64,000 nt of DNA from contig NZ_LSTV01000002.1 in NCBI RefSeq assembly GCF_001644225.1, positions 365,943-429,942 on the forward strand, read 5' to 3'. Below are positions 28,113 through 37,090 of the stretch, in pieces; positions within the stretch are counted from its first letter, which is position 1; each line of letters begins with the position of its first letter. A program made the position numbers and the translations under genes. A model generated the notes under the pieces. That model ran no database searches. It saw only the letters and a program-made list of their open reading frames with translations, and had not been told where the DNA came from. The DNA comes from Microbacterium oleivorans (GTDB lineage: Bacteria > Actinomycetota > Actinomycetes > Actinomycetales > Microbacteriaceae).

Positions 28113-28145
28113 ACCGCCGGGGACCGGATTCCGGTCCCCGGCGGT
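28113..28145 (+). other. Strong intercistronic hairpin after the binding-protein gene
   Basis: A perfect inverted repeat with 16-bp arms (28113-28128 and 28130-28145) and a one-base centre. It starts 39 nt after the binding-protein stop codon and ends 21 nt before the first ATPase start. No T-run follows. It probably stabilises or attenuates the mRNA so that binding protein is made in excess over the membrane components. Confidence 0.8.
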
Positions 28146-28166
28146 CACCACGGAAAGGTGCGCCTC

Positions 28167-29759
28167 ATGGTCGATGTCGCAGCCACGCCGGAGTCCCCGG
28201 CCACCGCCCCGCAGCACGACGAGGTCGTGCGGATGCGGGACGTCACCATCCGGTTCCCCGGGGTGCTCGCCCTGGACCGGGTCGACCTGACGCTGCGCGC
28301 CGGCGAGGTCCACACCCTGATGGGTGAGAACGGCGCCGGGAAGTCGACGCTCATCAAGGCGCTCACGGGCGTGTACGCCATAGACGGCGGGACGATCGAG
28401 GTGGCCGGCGAGCAGCGGGTCTTCCGCTCGACGGCCGACGCCGAGGCATCCGGGATCTCCACGGTGTACCAGGAGGTCAACCTCTGCACCAACCTGTCGG
28501 TCGGCGAGAACGTCATGCTCGGCCGCGAGGTGCGCCGGGCGGGCTTCATCGACTGGCGGGCGACCCACCGCGAGGCGACGCGGTACCTCGCCGCCCTCGG
28601 CCTCGACATCGACCCGCGCTCGGCGCTCGCATCGCACTCCATCGCGGTGCAGCAGCTCGTCGCCATCAGCCGGGCGACGGTCGCCGATGCCCGTGTGCTC
28701 GTGCTCGACGAGCCCACCTCGAGCCTCGACCGCAGCGAGGTCGAGCAGTTGTTCGCCGTCGTCCGCGGTCTCCGCGACCGCGGCGTCGCCATCCTCTTCG
28801 TCACGCACTTCCTCGACCAGGTCTACGAGATCTCCGACCGGCTCACGGTGCTGCGCAACGGCCAGCTGGTGGGGGAGTACCTGCCGGCCGAGCTGCCGCG
28901 GGGCGAACTCATCGCCAAGATGATCGGCCGGCAGCTCGACGAGCTCGAGGCCCTCTCGCGCTCGGCCGAGCGCGAGATCGACCGCACCGCGACGCCCGTC
29001 CTGCGGGTCGCGGGCCTGGGCCGCAAGAACGTCATCGAACCCGTCGACATGGAGGTCTACGAGGGCGAGGTCGTCGGCATCGCGGGTCTGCTCGGCTCGG
29101 GACGCAGCGAACTCGTCCGCCTCGTCTACGGCGCCGACCGCGCCGACGCGGGCACCCACGAAGTGCGGGGGGATGCCGCACGCATCACCAACCCGCGGAA
29201 CGCCATCGACAAGCGCATCGCGTTCTCGAGCGAGGACCGTCGCGCCGAGGGCATCATCGCCGACCTGACCGTCGCCGAGAACATCGTCCTCGGTATCCAG
29301 GCCAAGCGCGGAGCGATGCGCCCGATCGGCCGTGCCGAGCGCGACGCCATCGTGTCGGAGTACATCTCGGCGCTCGGGGTCCGCCCCGCCGATCCGAACG
29401 CACTCGTGCGCAACCTCTCGGGCGGCAACCAGCAGAAGGTGCTGCTCGCGCGCTGGCTCGCCACCGCGCCGCAGCTCATCATCCTCGACGAGCCGACGCG
29501 CGGCATCGACGTCGGCGCGAAGGCCGACATCCAGCGCAAGGTCGCTGAGCTCTCGGCGGAGGGCCTCTCGGTCGTCTTCATCTCCTCGGAGCTCGAGGAG
29601 GTCATTCGCATCGCGCAGCGCATCGTGGTGCTGCGCGACCGTTCTAAGATCGGCGAACTGGACGCCACCGACGTGACCGTCGACGACCTGGTCGCCCTCA
29701 TCGCGCAAGAGTCCGGCGAGACGACGACGTCCCGCCTCAACCCGGAGACAGCGGCATGA
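28167..29759 (+). CDS. Sugar ABC transporter ATP-binding protein 1 (YtfR-like)
   Basis: A 530-aa protein with two fused ABC domains, as in RbsA/XylG/YtfR. Domain 1 has a canonical Walker A GENGAGKST (about 53-61) and Walker B VLVLDEPTSSLD. Domain 2 has the usual degenerate P-loop GLLGSGRSE, then the signature LSGGNQQK and LIILDEPTRGID. ATG 28167 has GAAAGG at 8-nt spacing; an upstream in-frame GTG at 28158 overlaps that site. It overlaps the first permease gene by 4 bp. Confidence 0.93.
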   Translation: MVDVAATPESPATAPQHDEVVRMRDVTIRFPGVLALDRVDLTLRAGEVHTLMGENGAGKSTLIKALTGVYAIDGGTIEVAGEQRVFRSTADAEASGISTVYQEVNLCTNLSVGENVMLGREVRRAGFIDWRATHREATRYLAALGLDIDPRSALASHSIAVQQLVAISRATVADARVLVLDEPTSSLDRSEVEQLFAVVRGLRDRGVAILFVTHFLDQVYEISDRLTVLRNGQLVGEYLPAELPRGELIAKMIGRQLDELEALSRSAEREIDRTATPVLRVAGLGRKNVIEPVDMEVYEGEVVGIAGLLGSGRSELVRLVYGADRADAGTHEVRGDAARITNPRNAIDKRIAFSSEDRRAEGIIADLTVAENIVLGIQAKRGAMRPIGRAERDAIVSEYISALGVRPADPNALVRNLSGGNQQKVLLARWLATAPQLIILDEPTRGIDVGAKADIQRKVAELSAEGLSVVFISSELEEVIRIAQRIVVLRDRSKIGELDATDVTVDDLVALIAQESGETTTSRLNPETAA

Positions 29760-30805
29760 ACCCGACACTCAAGCGCTTCCTGGCGCACCGCCTCGTCTGG
29801 CCGATCGCGGCACTGCTCGTGCTCGTGATCATCAACACGATCGCGCGGCCTTCGTTCATCTCGATCACGGTGCAGAACGGTCAGCTCTACGGGCCGCTCA
29901 TCGACATCCTGCGCAACAGCGCACCGCTCATGCTCGTCGCGCTCGGCATGACGCTCGTCATCGCGACGCGCGGCATCGACCTCTCGGTCGGCGCGATCAT
30001 GGCGGTCTCGGGCGCGGTGGCCCTCACCTTCATCTCGTCGTCGCCGGCACCCGAGGACCTCTCGACGGTGCTCATCGCTATCGCGCTCGCCGTCGGGGTC
30101 GCCCTCGTGCTGGGTGTCTGGAACGGCTTCCTCGTCGCCGTCGTCGGGGTGCAGCCGATCATCGCGACCCTCGTGCTCATGCTCGCCGGCCGCGGCGTCG
30201 CCCTCCTCATCACGGGCGGCTTCATCACGACGATCACGAGCGCGCCGTACCGCTTCATGGCGCAGGGGTACCTCGTCGGTCTGCCGTTCGCGTTCTACGT
30301 CTCGATCGTTGCGATCGTGATCGTCGCCGTCCTGCAGCGGCGCACCGCGCTCGGCGTCCTCACCGAGGCCGTCGGCATCAACCCCGAGGCCAGCCGCCTC
30401 GCCGGCGTCCGCTCGCGCGGAATCGTTTGGGGCGCGTACGCGGCGAGCGGTCTGCTCGCCGGGTTCGCCGGCATCCTCTACTCGTCCAACATCATGGCGG
30501 CCGACGCCAACGCGGCGGGCCTCTACATCGAGCTCGACGCGATCCTCGCGGTCGTCCTCGGCGGCACGAGCCTCATGGGCGGCAAGTTCACGATCGCCGG
30601 CACCGTCGTCGGCGTCTTCACGATCCAGACCCTCAAGTCCACGATCACCTTCCTCGGGGTGCCGCCGGCGGTCAGCCCGCTGTTCCTCGCCATCGTGGTC
30701 GTGATCGTCGTCCTCGTGCAGTCCCCGCGCACGCGGTCCCTCTTCGCCAAGGGAGCCGATGCCGTCCGGGGCGGCACCCGTCGCACCGTGGAGGTGGCCT
30801 CGTGA
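29756..30805 (+). CDS. Sugar ABC transporter permease 1 (YtfT-like)
   Basis: A 349-aa inner-membrane permease of the RbsC/BPD_transp_2 family with about eight to ten helices. It carries the EAA-like region ALGMTLVIATRGIDLSVGAIMA and later AVVLGGTSLMGG. It pairs with the second permease as a heterodimer, as YtfT does with YjfF. It overlaps both neighbours by 4 bp. Confidence 0.92.
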   Translation: MNPTLKRFLAHRLVWPIAALLVLVIINTIARPSFISITVQNGQLYGPLIDILRNSAPLMLVALGMTLVIATRGIDLSVGAIMAVSGAVALTFISSSPAPEDLSTVLIAIALAVGVALVLGVWNGFLVAVVGVQPIIATLVLMLAGRGVALLITGGFITTITSAPYRFMAQGYLVGLPFAFYVSIVAIVIVAVLQRRTALGVLTEAVGINPEASRLAGVRSRGIVWGAYAASGLLAGFAGILYSSNIMAADANAAGLYIELDAILAVVLGGTSLMGGKFTIAGTVVGVFTIQTLKSTITFLGVPPAVSPLFLAIVVVIVVLVQSPRTRSLFAKGADAVRGGTRRTVEVAS

Positions 30806-31830
30806 GCGCGATCACCGCAGACCTCGGACGCACCGGCGGCTTCGCCGACACGGTCCAGCGCTTCCGCAGCCGGCACGCCTCGTGGGTGCCCGTCTTCGCG
30901 GCAGTCGTCATCCTCGTCGCGATGCTCATCGGGGCGCAGGCGTACTTCGGCAACTTCGTCACCCCGCGCGTGCTGTCGGCGCTGCTGCTCGACAACGCGT
31001 ACCTGCTGATCCTCGCCGTCGGTATGACCTTCGTCATCCTCACGGGCGGCATCGACCTGTCGGTCGGCGCCGTGATGGCCTTCACCGGGATGCTGGGTGC
31101 CAGCATGCTGAGCCAGGGGATGCCGGTGGCCCTCGTCATCCCGGTCATGCTGGTCCTCGGCGCCCTCATGGGTCTGTTCGTCGGCGTGCTCGTGCAGTAC
31201 TTCGGGGTGCAGCCGTTCATCGCCTCGCTCGCGGCCATGTTCGCGGCGCGCGGTCTCGCGTTCATGGTGAGCCTGTCGTCGATCCGCGTCGAGGAGCCCG
31301 CCATCCTGTGGCTGCAGTCGACCCGCATGCAGGGCGGACCGGGCAGCTTCTACCTGACCCCGACCGGCATCCTGGCGCTGCTGGTCGTGCTCGCCGGCAT
31401 CCTGATCCTGCAGTTCACCCGCTTCGGACGCACGATCTACGCGATCGGCGGCAACGAGCAGTCCGCGCGCCTCATGGGTCTGCCCGTCGTGCGCACGAAG
31501 CTGCTCGCGTACGTCATCAGCGGGGTGTGCGCGGGACTCGCGGGCGTCGTCTTCACGGCGTACACCGGGGCCTCCTACCCGTTGAACGGCATCGGTACCG
31601 AGCTCGACACCATCGCCGCGGTGGTGATCGGCGGCACGCTGCTCACGGGCGGCAGCGGATTCGTGCTCGGATCGATGATCGGCGTGTTCGTCTACGGCAC
31701 CATCAAGACGGTCATCTCCTTCCTCGGAGTCGACCAGTCGTGGACCCGCATCACGATCGGTGCACTGCTGCTCGTCTTCGTCGTCGTGCAGCGCCTGCTC
31801 GTGGCGCGGACCGCGCGAACGTCGCGGTGA
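30802..31830 (+). CDS. Sugar ABC transporter permease 2 (YjfF-like)
   Basis: A 342-aa permease of the same family, with AVGMTFVILTGGIDLSVGAVMAF, GGNEQSARLMGLPV and AVVIGGTLLTGGSG. GTG 30802 overlaps the first permease stop (GTGA). The longer frame from 30427 is antisense-like shadow sequence. Together with permease 1 it forms the transmembrane channel. Confidence 0.92.
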   Translation: MSAITADLGRTGGFADTVQRFRSRHASWVPVFAAVVILVAMLIGAQAYFGNFVTPRVLSALLLDNAYLLILAVGMTFVILTGGIDLSVGAVMAFTGMLGASMLSQGMPVALVIPVMLVLGALMGLFVGVLVQYFGVQPFIASLAAMFAARGLAFMVSLSSIRVEEPAILWLQSTRMQGGPGSFYLTPTGILALLVVLAGILILQFTRFGRTIYAIGGNEQSARLMGLPVVRTKLLAYVISGVCAGLAGVVFTAYTGASYPLNGIGTELDTIAAVVIGGTLLTGGSGFVLGSMIGVFVYGTIKTVISFLGVDQSWTRITIGALLLVFVVVQRLLVARTARTSR

Positions 31831-31855
31831 CGCTCGGGGGGAGCTCACCGCGGGC

Positions 31856-33391
31856 ATGATGGTCCGTATGGATGCGCGCGAAGCAGCGGTCGCGCCGGTC
31901 GTCGAAGTGACCGGCGCGACCGTTCGCTTCGGCTCCGAGACGGTGCTCGACGCCGTCGACTTCCGTCTGCTGCCCGGCGAGGTCCACTCCCTGATGGGTG
32001 AGAACGGCGCCGGCAAGTCGACGCTCATCAAGGCGATCACGGGTGCGCTGCGACCGGATGCCGGGACGATCCGCGTCGGCGGCGAGCCAGTGCACTTCGT
32101 CTCGCCCGCCGATGCGCTCGCCGCGGGGATCAGCGCCGTTTATCAGGAGATCGACCTGCTGCCGAACCTGTCGGTCGGCGAGAACGTGCTGCTGGGGCGT
32201 GAGAGCAGGCGGTTCGGGGCGATCGACTGGCGCGAGACGCACCGCCGCGCAGGCGAGATCCTCGAGGGACTGGGGCTCGACATCGACCCCCGCACGCGAC
32301 TATCGCGGCACTCCCTGGCGATCCAGCAGCTCGTCGCGATCGCGCGGGCCATCTCGGTCGACGCCCGTGTCGTGGTGCTCGACGAGCCGACCTCGAGCCT
32401 CGACCTCGACGAGGTCGCCGAGCTCTTCCGCGTCATCCGCGAACTGACCTCCCGCGGTGTCGCGGTGCTGTTCGTCTCGCACTTCCTCGACCAGGTCTAC
32501 GAGATCTGCGACCGCATCACGGTGCTCCGCGGCGGCCGGCGCATCGGCGAGTACGTGCCGACCGAGCTCTTGCGCATCGACCTCGTCGAGAAGATGCTCG
32601 GACGCGGGGCCGACGAGCTCGACGTCCACCAGCGAGAGGATGCCGCGGCATCCTCTCCCGTCGCCCTCGCCGGACGCGGCCTCGCCTCGGGGACGGGGCT
32701 GACCTCGGCGACCCTGGCGATCGGCGAGGGCGAGGTCGTGGGTCTTGCGGGGCTCCTGGGTTCGGGGCGGTCCGAACTGGCGCGCGCGCTGACCGGGGTG
32801 GATCGACCGGATGCCGGCGAGATCGAGGTCCGCGGTGCGCCCGCCGTGCTCGCGACGCCGCGACGGGCGATCGGGCAGGGGATCGTCTACTCGTCCGAGA
32901 ATCGGCGCACCGAGGGGATCATCGGCGAGCTCAGCGTGCAGGACAACATCACCCTCGCGCTGCAGGCCGATCGCGGCATCCTGCACCGGCTCACCCGCGC
33001 CCGCCGGCGCGAGCTCGCGGTGAGCTGGATCGAGGCGCTCGACATCCGTCCCGCCGATCCGGACCGGCCGGCGGGGACCCTGTCAGGCGGCAACCAGCAG
33101 AAGGTGCTGCTCGCGCGGCTGCTCGCCCTCTCGCCCCGGGTGCTCGTGCTCGACGAGCCGACCCGCGGCATCGACGTCGGCGCGAAGGTCGAGATCCAGC
33201 GGCTCGTCGCCGACCTCGCCGACAACGGCCTGTCGGTGCTGTTCATCTCGGCCGAGCTCGAGGAGGTGCTGCGGGTCTCGAACCGGATCGCGATCATGCG
33301 CGGGGGCCAACTCGTCGACACGATCCCCGCCGATTCGCTCACCGTCGACTCGCTGCTGGCGCTCGTGGCCCGACCTGAGGACGAGTCGTGA
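31856..33391 (+). CDS. Second sugar ABC ATP-binding protein (YtfR paralogue)
   Basis: A 511-aa double-ABC ATPase paralogous to the one at 28167. It has intact Walker A GENGAGKST and VVVLDEPTSSLD in domain 1, and GLLGSGRSE, LSGGNQQK and VLVLDEPTRGID in domain 2. YtfQRT-YjfF-type systems normally have one ATPase, so a second complete one is unusual. The start is uncertain: ATG 31856 has GGGGGGAG about 12 nt upstream, and ATG 31868 is an alternative. It overlaps the LacI gene by 4 bp. Confidence 0.9.
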   Translation: MMVRMDAREAAVAPVVEVTGATVRFGSETVLDAVDFRLLPGEVHSLMGENGAGKSTLIKAITGALRPDAGTIRVGGEPVHFVSPADALAAGISAVYQEIDLLPNLSVGENVLLGRESRRFGAIDWRETHRRAGEILEGLGLDIDPRTRLSRHSLAIQQLVAIARAISVDARVVVLDEPTSSLDLDEVAELFRVIRELTSRGVAVLFVSHFLDQVYEICDRITVLRGGRRIGEYVPTELLRIDLVEKMLGRGADELDVHQREDAAASSPVALAGRGLASGTGLTSATLAIGEGEVVGLAGLLGSGRSELARALTGVDRPDAGEIEVRGAPAVLATPRRAIGQGIVYSSENRRTEGIIGELSVQDNITLALQADRGILHRLTRARRRELAVSWIEALDIRPADPDRPAGTLSGGNQQKVLLARLLALSPRVLVLDEPTRGIDVGAKVEIQRLVADLADNGLSVLFISAELEEVLRVSNRIAIMRGGQLVDTIPADSLTVDSLLALVARPEDES

Positions 33392-34401
33392 GCGACGAGC
33401 GCGGCGCGAAGTCCGCCAACATCTTCGACGTCGCGCGCCTCGCCGGCGTCTCGCACCAGACCGTCTCGCGGGTGCTCAACGACCTGCCGAACGTCCGGCC
33501 CGCCACCCGCGCGCGGGTCGAGCAGGCGATGGCGCAGCTGCGCTACAGCCCGTCGCCGGCCGCGCGTGCCCTCGTCACGAAGCGCACCCGCACGATCGGT
33601 CTGATCACGCCGGGGACGGCGGACTTCGGGCCCACCTCGATCGCGATGCACTTCAACGTCGCGGCGCGCGTGGAGCGGTACTCCGTCGACTCGGTGACCG
33701 CGCCCGACACGGATGCCGCCAGCATCCGCTCGGTCGTCGAAGGGCTCCTCCGGCAGCGCGTCGACGCGATCGTCCTCGTCGTGACCGACCTCGGCGTCCT
33801 CGAGGTCGTGCGCGGGCTCGACCTCGGTGTGCCGATGGTCGCCGCCGCCGCGACGCAGCGCCGGCATCCGCAGCTCGTGTCGATCGATCAGTACCGCGGC
33901 GCGCGGTCGGCCGTGCGTCACCTCGCCGAGCTGGGGCACCGCCGCATCCTCCACATCGCCGGTCCCGTCCGCAATCCGGATGCCGTCGAGCGCATCCGCG
34001 GCTGGCGCGACGAGCTCGCGGCCCGCCAGCTGGCGGTGGTGGAGCCGCGCCACGGCGACTGGACCGCGGCCAGTGGGGCCGAGATCGGGCGGTCGCTGGA
34101 CCTCGCCCCCGGTGACGCGGTCTTCGCGGGCAACGACCACATGGCGATCGGTCTGCTCTCGGCGCTGCGTGCCCGCGGGCTGCGCGTTCCCGACGACGTC
34201 GCCGTCGTGGGGTTCGACGACGTGCCCGAGGCCGCCTACCTGTCGCCGCCGCTCACGACCGTGCGGCAGGACTTCCGTGCCCTCGGCGAGCTCATGATGC
34301 AGAAGGTGCTCCTCGCCGTCGAGGAGCCCGACGGACTCACCGAGGACACCCCGCTCCCGACCCACCTGATCGTCCGCGAGTCCTCGCGGCCGGCGGAGTG
34401 A
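33388..34401 (+). CDS. LacI-family regulator of the sugar ABC operon
   Basis: A 337-aa LacI-type repressor. The helix-turn-helix IFDVARLAGVSHQTVSRVLND lies at about residues 11-31, followed by a hinge with SPSPAARALVTKRTRTIGLI and a sugar-binding domain ending near VPDDVAVVGFDDVPEAAYLSPPLTT. The GTG start overlaps the second ATPase stop. Its place as the last gene of the sugar importer operon makes it the likely ligand of the three 14-bp operators at 26888-27013. Confidence 0.93.
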   Translation: MSDERGAKSANIFDVARLAGVSHQTVSRVLNDLPNVRPATRARVEQAMAQLRYSPSPAARALVTKRTRTIGLITPGTADFGPTSIAMHFNVAARVERYSVDSVTAPDTDAASIRSVVEGLLRQRVDAIVLVVTDLGVLEVVRGLDLGVPMVAAAATQRRHPQLVSIDQYRGARSAVRHLAELGHRRILHIAGPVRNPDAVERIRGWRDELAARQLAVVEPRHGDWTAASGAEIGRSLDLAPGDAVFAGNDHMAIGLLSALRARGLRVPDDVAVVGFDDVPEAAYLSPPLTTVRQDFRALGELMMQKVLLAVEEPDGLTEDTPLPTHLIVRESSRPAE

Positions 34402-34417
34402 TCCCGGAGGCCCACCG

Positions 34418-34684
34418 ATGAGCGTCGAGGAACTGATGGCGATCGTCCGCGAGGAGTCCCTCGATGCGCCCGTCCTGTACGGCGTGGGCGACGTGCACAT
34501 GAACGCGGTGCTGCTCACGCGCACGGATGCGCTGTGGCAGGCGTGGGTGTCGGACGAGCGCGGCGGTGTCATGGGACGCACGCTGCAGACCTTCGACACG
34601 GAGTCCGCGGCGCTCGAGTACGTCCTCGTCAAGCTGCGGGAGGTCACTCCGCTGCGCCGCACGCTCGCCGCCTGGCGCAGCTGA
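34418..34684 (+). CDS. Hypothetical protein, 88 aa
   Basis: Small soluble protein that I do not recognise. It has CGGAGGC upstream of the ATG and lies 16 bp after the LacI gene, so it is probably the last gene of that operon. The predicted fold is mixed alpha/beta with a leading helix (SVEELMAIVREES) and a C-terminal basic helix. No cysteine, no signal peptide and no recognisable motif. Confidence 0.65.
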   Translation: MSVEELMAIVREESLDAPVLYGVGDVHMNAVLLTRTDALWQAWVSDERGGVMGRTLQTFDTESAALEYVLVKLREVTPLRRTLAAWRS

Positions 34685-34695
34685 CGCGCGCGACC

Positions 34696-34717
34696 GCCCT
34701 CGGAATGATCCGGGGGT
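34696..34717. terminator. Hairpin between convergent genes
   Basis: CCCTCGGA-ATGA-TCCGGGGG forms an 8-bp stem with one G-T pair and a 4-nt loop (34697-34716), with a further wobble pair outside. It lies between the stop of the 88-aa gene and the stop of the Pr6Pr gene, so it can serve both. Confidence 0.55.
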
Positions 34718-35424
34718 CAGACCGTGACGGCGGTGCGCGCCCCGCGAGCGCGCAGGCGCCCGACGGCGACGACGATCGTGCCGACGACGACGAAGGTGAC
34801 GGCGATCCCGGCGACGTAGGCCCAGACACCGCCCCACCCGGCGACCCCGTTCGGGTTCAGGAACGGGTAGGGGTACCAGAACGCGACGCCGCGCACGGGG
34901 TCGAGGACGAACGGTCCGCGGATCAGGGTGTAGACAATCCAGACGATCGGGACGGCGAGGATGACGGCGACCGCGCGCCACCGCAATGCGCGGTGCGTGG
35001 GGGCGACGAGCAGGTCGATCACGAGGAACAGCGGCGCGACGACGTGGAGGATCTCGTTCGCCCAGGCGACGTGGTCATCGGCCGTGGGCAGCCCGCGCAG
35101 CAGCAGGTTGTAGACCACGCCGGTGATCACGAGGTAGGTGGTCGCGCCGGCGAGGGCGACCGCGATGCCCCGGGGTTCGCGGTCTTCGTGGGGCGGACGC
35201 ATCCAGAACCAGACCACCGCGGCGAGCAGTGCCAGCACGGCGATGAGGTTCGACAGGATCGTGAAGAAGCTGAAGAAGTTCGCGATCGTGGTCGCGACGT
35301 CACGGTCGGCGGAGATGGCGGCGCGCACCGTCGTGACGAACTGACCGACGAGGGCGGTCATGATCACGGCGGCCGCGAGGAGCCGGATGGCCGACCACAC
35401 CGTCGGCCACGTTCGGGTACGCAT
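34717..35424 (-). CDS. Pr6Pr-family membrane protein
   Basis: A 235-aa integral membrane protein with six predicted helices. Polar motifs typical of this actinobacterial family are present: FFSFFTILSNL near residues 50-60, the central HVVAPLFLVIDLL, and FWYPYPFLNP near the end. The function of the family is unknown. It is separated from the metNIQ operon by a strong hairpin and is probably a single-gene unit. Confidence 0.75.
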   Translation of the reverse strand: MRTRTWPTVWSAIRLLAAAVIMTALVGQFVTTVRAAISADRDVATTIANFFSFFTILSNLIAVLALLAAVVWFWMRPPHEDREPRGIAVALAGATTYLVITGVVYNLLLRGLPTADDHVAWANEILHVVAPLFLVIDLLVAPTHRALRWRAVAVILAVPIVWIVYTLIRGPFVLDPVRGVAFWYPYPFLNPNGVAGWGGVWAYVAGIAVTFVVVGTIVVAVGRLRARGARTAVTV

Positions 35425-35436
35425 GACCGAACCCTA

Positions 35437-35466
35437 GCGCGCGGCCCGGCGATGCGGGCCGCGCGC
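35437..35466 (-). terminator. Terminator of metNIQ operon
   Basis: A perfect 11-bp stem GCGCGCGGCCC/GGGCCGCGCGC (35437-35447 and 35456-35466) with an 8-nt loop, located 11 nt beyond the metQ stop. No U-tract is present, as is common in actinobacterial terminators. Confidence 0.7.
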
Positions 35467-35477
35467 AACGGGAGAGG

Positions 35478-36305
35478 TCAGCCCTTGGCGACGGGGACGA
35501 CGAGGCCGCCCCAGGTCTCGTTCTCGAAGTCCGCGGTCTCCTGCGAGGTCAGCAGCTCGTAGAGCTTCTGCACGCGGGCGTCGTCCTTCAGCTCGGGGCG
35601 CGTCGCGAGGACGTTGTAGTACGGGCTGTCCCCGCCCTCGAGCAGGATCGCCTTGTCGCTCGTGAGGCCGGCGGGCAGGGCGAACGAGATGGTGACGAAG
35701 GCGGCATCCACATCGGGCAGCGCCTGCGGCAGCGTCGCGTTCTCGATCTCGCGGAACTCGAAGTCCTTCGGGTTGGCGGTGATGCCGCTCAGGTCGACGA
35801 CGTCGTCGGTGACCTCGATGAGGCCCTCGGATGCCAGCAGCTTCAGCGCGCGTCCCTCGTTGGTCGGGTCGTTGGGGATCGCGATGCTCGCGCCGTCGGC
35901 GAGCTCGTCGAGGCTCGACACCTTGTCGGAGTAGAACGCGGCGCTCGGCAGGTAGGCCTCGCCGACGCTCACGAGCTCGCCGCCGGCCTGCTCGTTGAAG
36001 GTCTGGAGGAAGGTCGCGTTCTGGAAGAGGTTCGCGTCGATCGACCCGTCGGCCAGCGCGGTGTTGGGCGTGTTGTAGTCGGTGAAGGGCACGAACTCGA
36101 TGTTCAGCCCCGCCTCCTTGGCGCTGGTCTCGGCGATGTGGTTCAGGATGTCGCCGGCCGGCGTCTGCAGCGCGCCGACCTTGAGCGTGCCGAGGCCGTC
36201 GCCGTCGCCCTCACCACCGGCGGAGGGCGTCGAGGCGCAGCCGCTGAGCAGGAGCGCGGTGGCGGCGGCGGTGGCCAGGAGGGCGGAACGGAGGGTGCGG
36301 GACAT
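35478..36305 (-). CDS. metQ: Methionine ABC transporter binding lipoprotein MetQ
   Basis: A 275-aa NlpA/MetQ-family substrate-binding lipoprotein with signal peptide and lipobox LLLSGC (Cys23). The mature domain shows LKVGALQTPAGDILNH, FTDYNTPNTALADGSIDANLFQ and IAIPNDPTNEGRAL, all characteristic of D/L-methionine binding proteins. ATG 36305 has AAAGG 8 nt upstream. It lies 65 bp downstream of metI; the large frame reaching 37301 is shadow. Confidence 0.94.
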   Translation of the reverse strand: MSRTLRSALLATAAATALLLSGCASTPSAGGEGDGDGLGTLKVGALQTPAGDILNHIAETSAKEAGLNIEFVPFTDYNTPNTALADGSIDANLFQNATFLQTFNEQAGGELVSVGEAYLPSAAFYSDKVSSLDELADGASIAIPNDPTNEGRALKLLASEGLIEVTDDVVDLSGITANPKDFEFREIENATLPQALPDVDAAFVTISFALPAGLTSDKAILLEGGDSPYYNVLATRPELKDDARVQKLYELLTSQETADFENETWGGLVVPVAKG

Positions 36306-36370
36306 CGTGATGCCTTTCGTCGGTGGTGCGGGGGACCGGCGTCGGGACGGCCGGAGGAGGGAGGGGCGGA

Positions 36371-37090
36371 TCAGACGGTGGATACCGCGGCGACGCTCGC
36401 GCTGCGGCGGGTGCTGCGTCGGCCGAGGCGCCGGGCGCCCCAGGCGGCGAGGCTCTGCAGCACCATCACGATCGCGAAGATGATGACGATGACCGCGACG
36501 ATGTGGATCCAGCTGTACTGCTGATAGCCGTAGCGGATCGCGACGTCGCCGAGTCCGCCGCCGGCGACCGTGCCGACCATCGCCGAGAAGTTGATGATCG
36601 AGGTCACGGTGGTCGAGAGGCCGAGGAGGGCGGCGGGGGCCGCTTCGGGCAGCAGGACCTTGGTGACGAGCTGCCACCGGCTCGCCCCGAGCGACGAGGC
36701 GACTTCGAGCAGGCCAGGGTCGACCTCTTTCACCGCGATCTCGACCATGCGGGCGAAGAACGGGATGGCGACGGCCGACAGCGGGACGATGGCCGCGGTC
36801 GATCCGATGAAGGTGCCCACGAGGGCGCGCGTGACGGGGATGAGGGCGACCATCAGGATGATGAACGGCACCGACCGGCCGAAGTTGACGATGAAGTCGA
36901 GCGCCCGGTTGATGGCGACGCCCGCAGCGCGCGACCCGAACGGACGCTCGAGGAACCGGCCCGCCTCGGTGCCGACGAGCACGACGCCGAGCGGCAGCCC
37001 GACGACGATCGTGACGAGCAGGGCCACGCCGACCATGTAGAGCGTCTCGCCGGTGGCCTTGAGCAGGACGTCGATCAGCTGCTGGTTCAT
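36371..37090 (-). CDS. metI: Methionine ABC transporter permease MetI
   Basis: A 239-aa permease with five membrane helices and the binding-protein-dependent motif EVASSLGASRWQLVTKVLLPEA, which contacts MetN. ATG 37090 overlaps the metN stop by 4 bp. The far longer open frame through 38275 is Arg/Pro-rich antisense sequence. Confidence 0.94.
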   Translation of the reverse strand: MNQQLIDVLLKATGETLYMVGVALLVTIVVGLPLGVVLVGTEAGRFLERPFGSRAAGVAINRALDFIVNFGRSVPFIILMVALIPVTRALVGTFIGSTAAIVPLSAVAIPFFARMVEIAVKEVDPGLLEVASSLGASRWQLVTKVLLPEAAPAALLGLSTTVTSIINFSAMVGTVAGGGLGDVAIRYGYQQYSWIHIVAVIVIIFAIVMVLQSLAAWGARRLGRRSTRRSASVAAVSTV

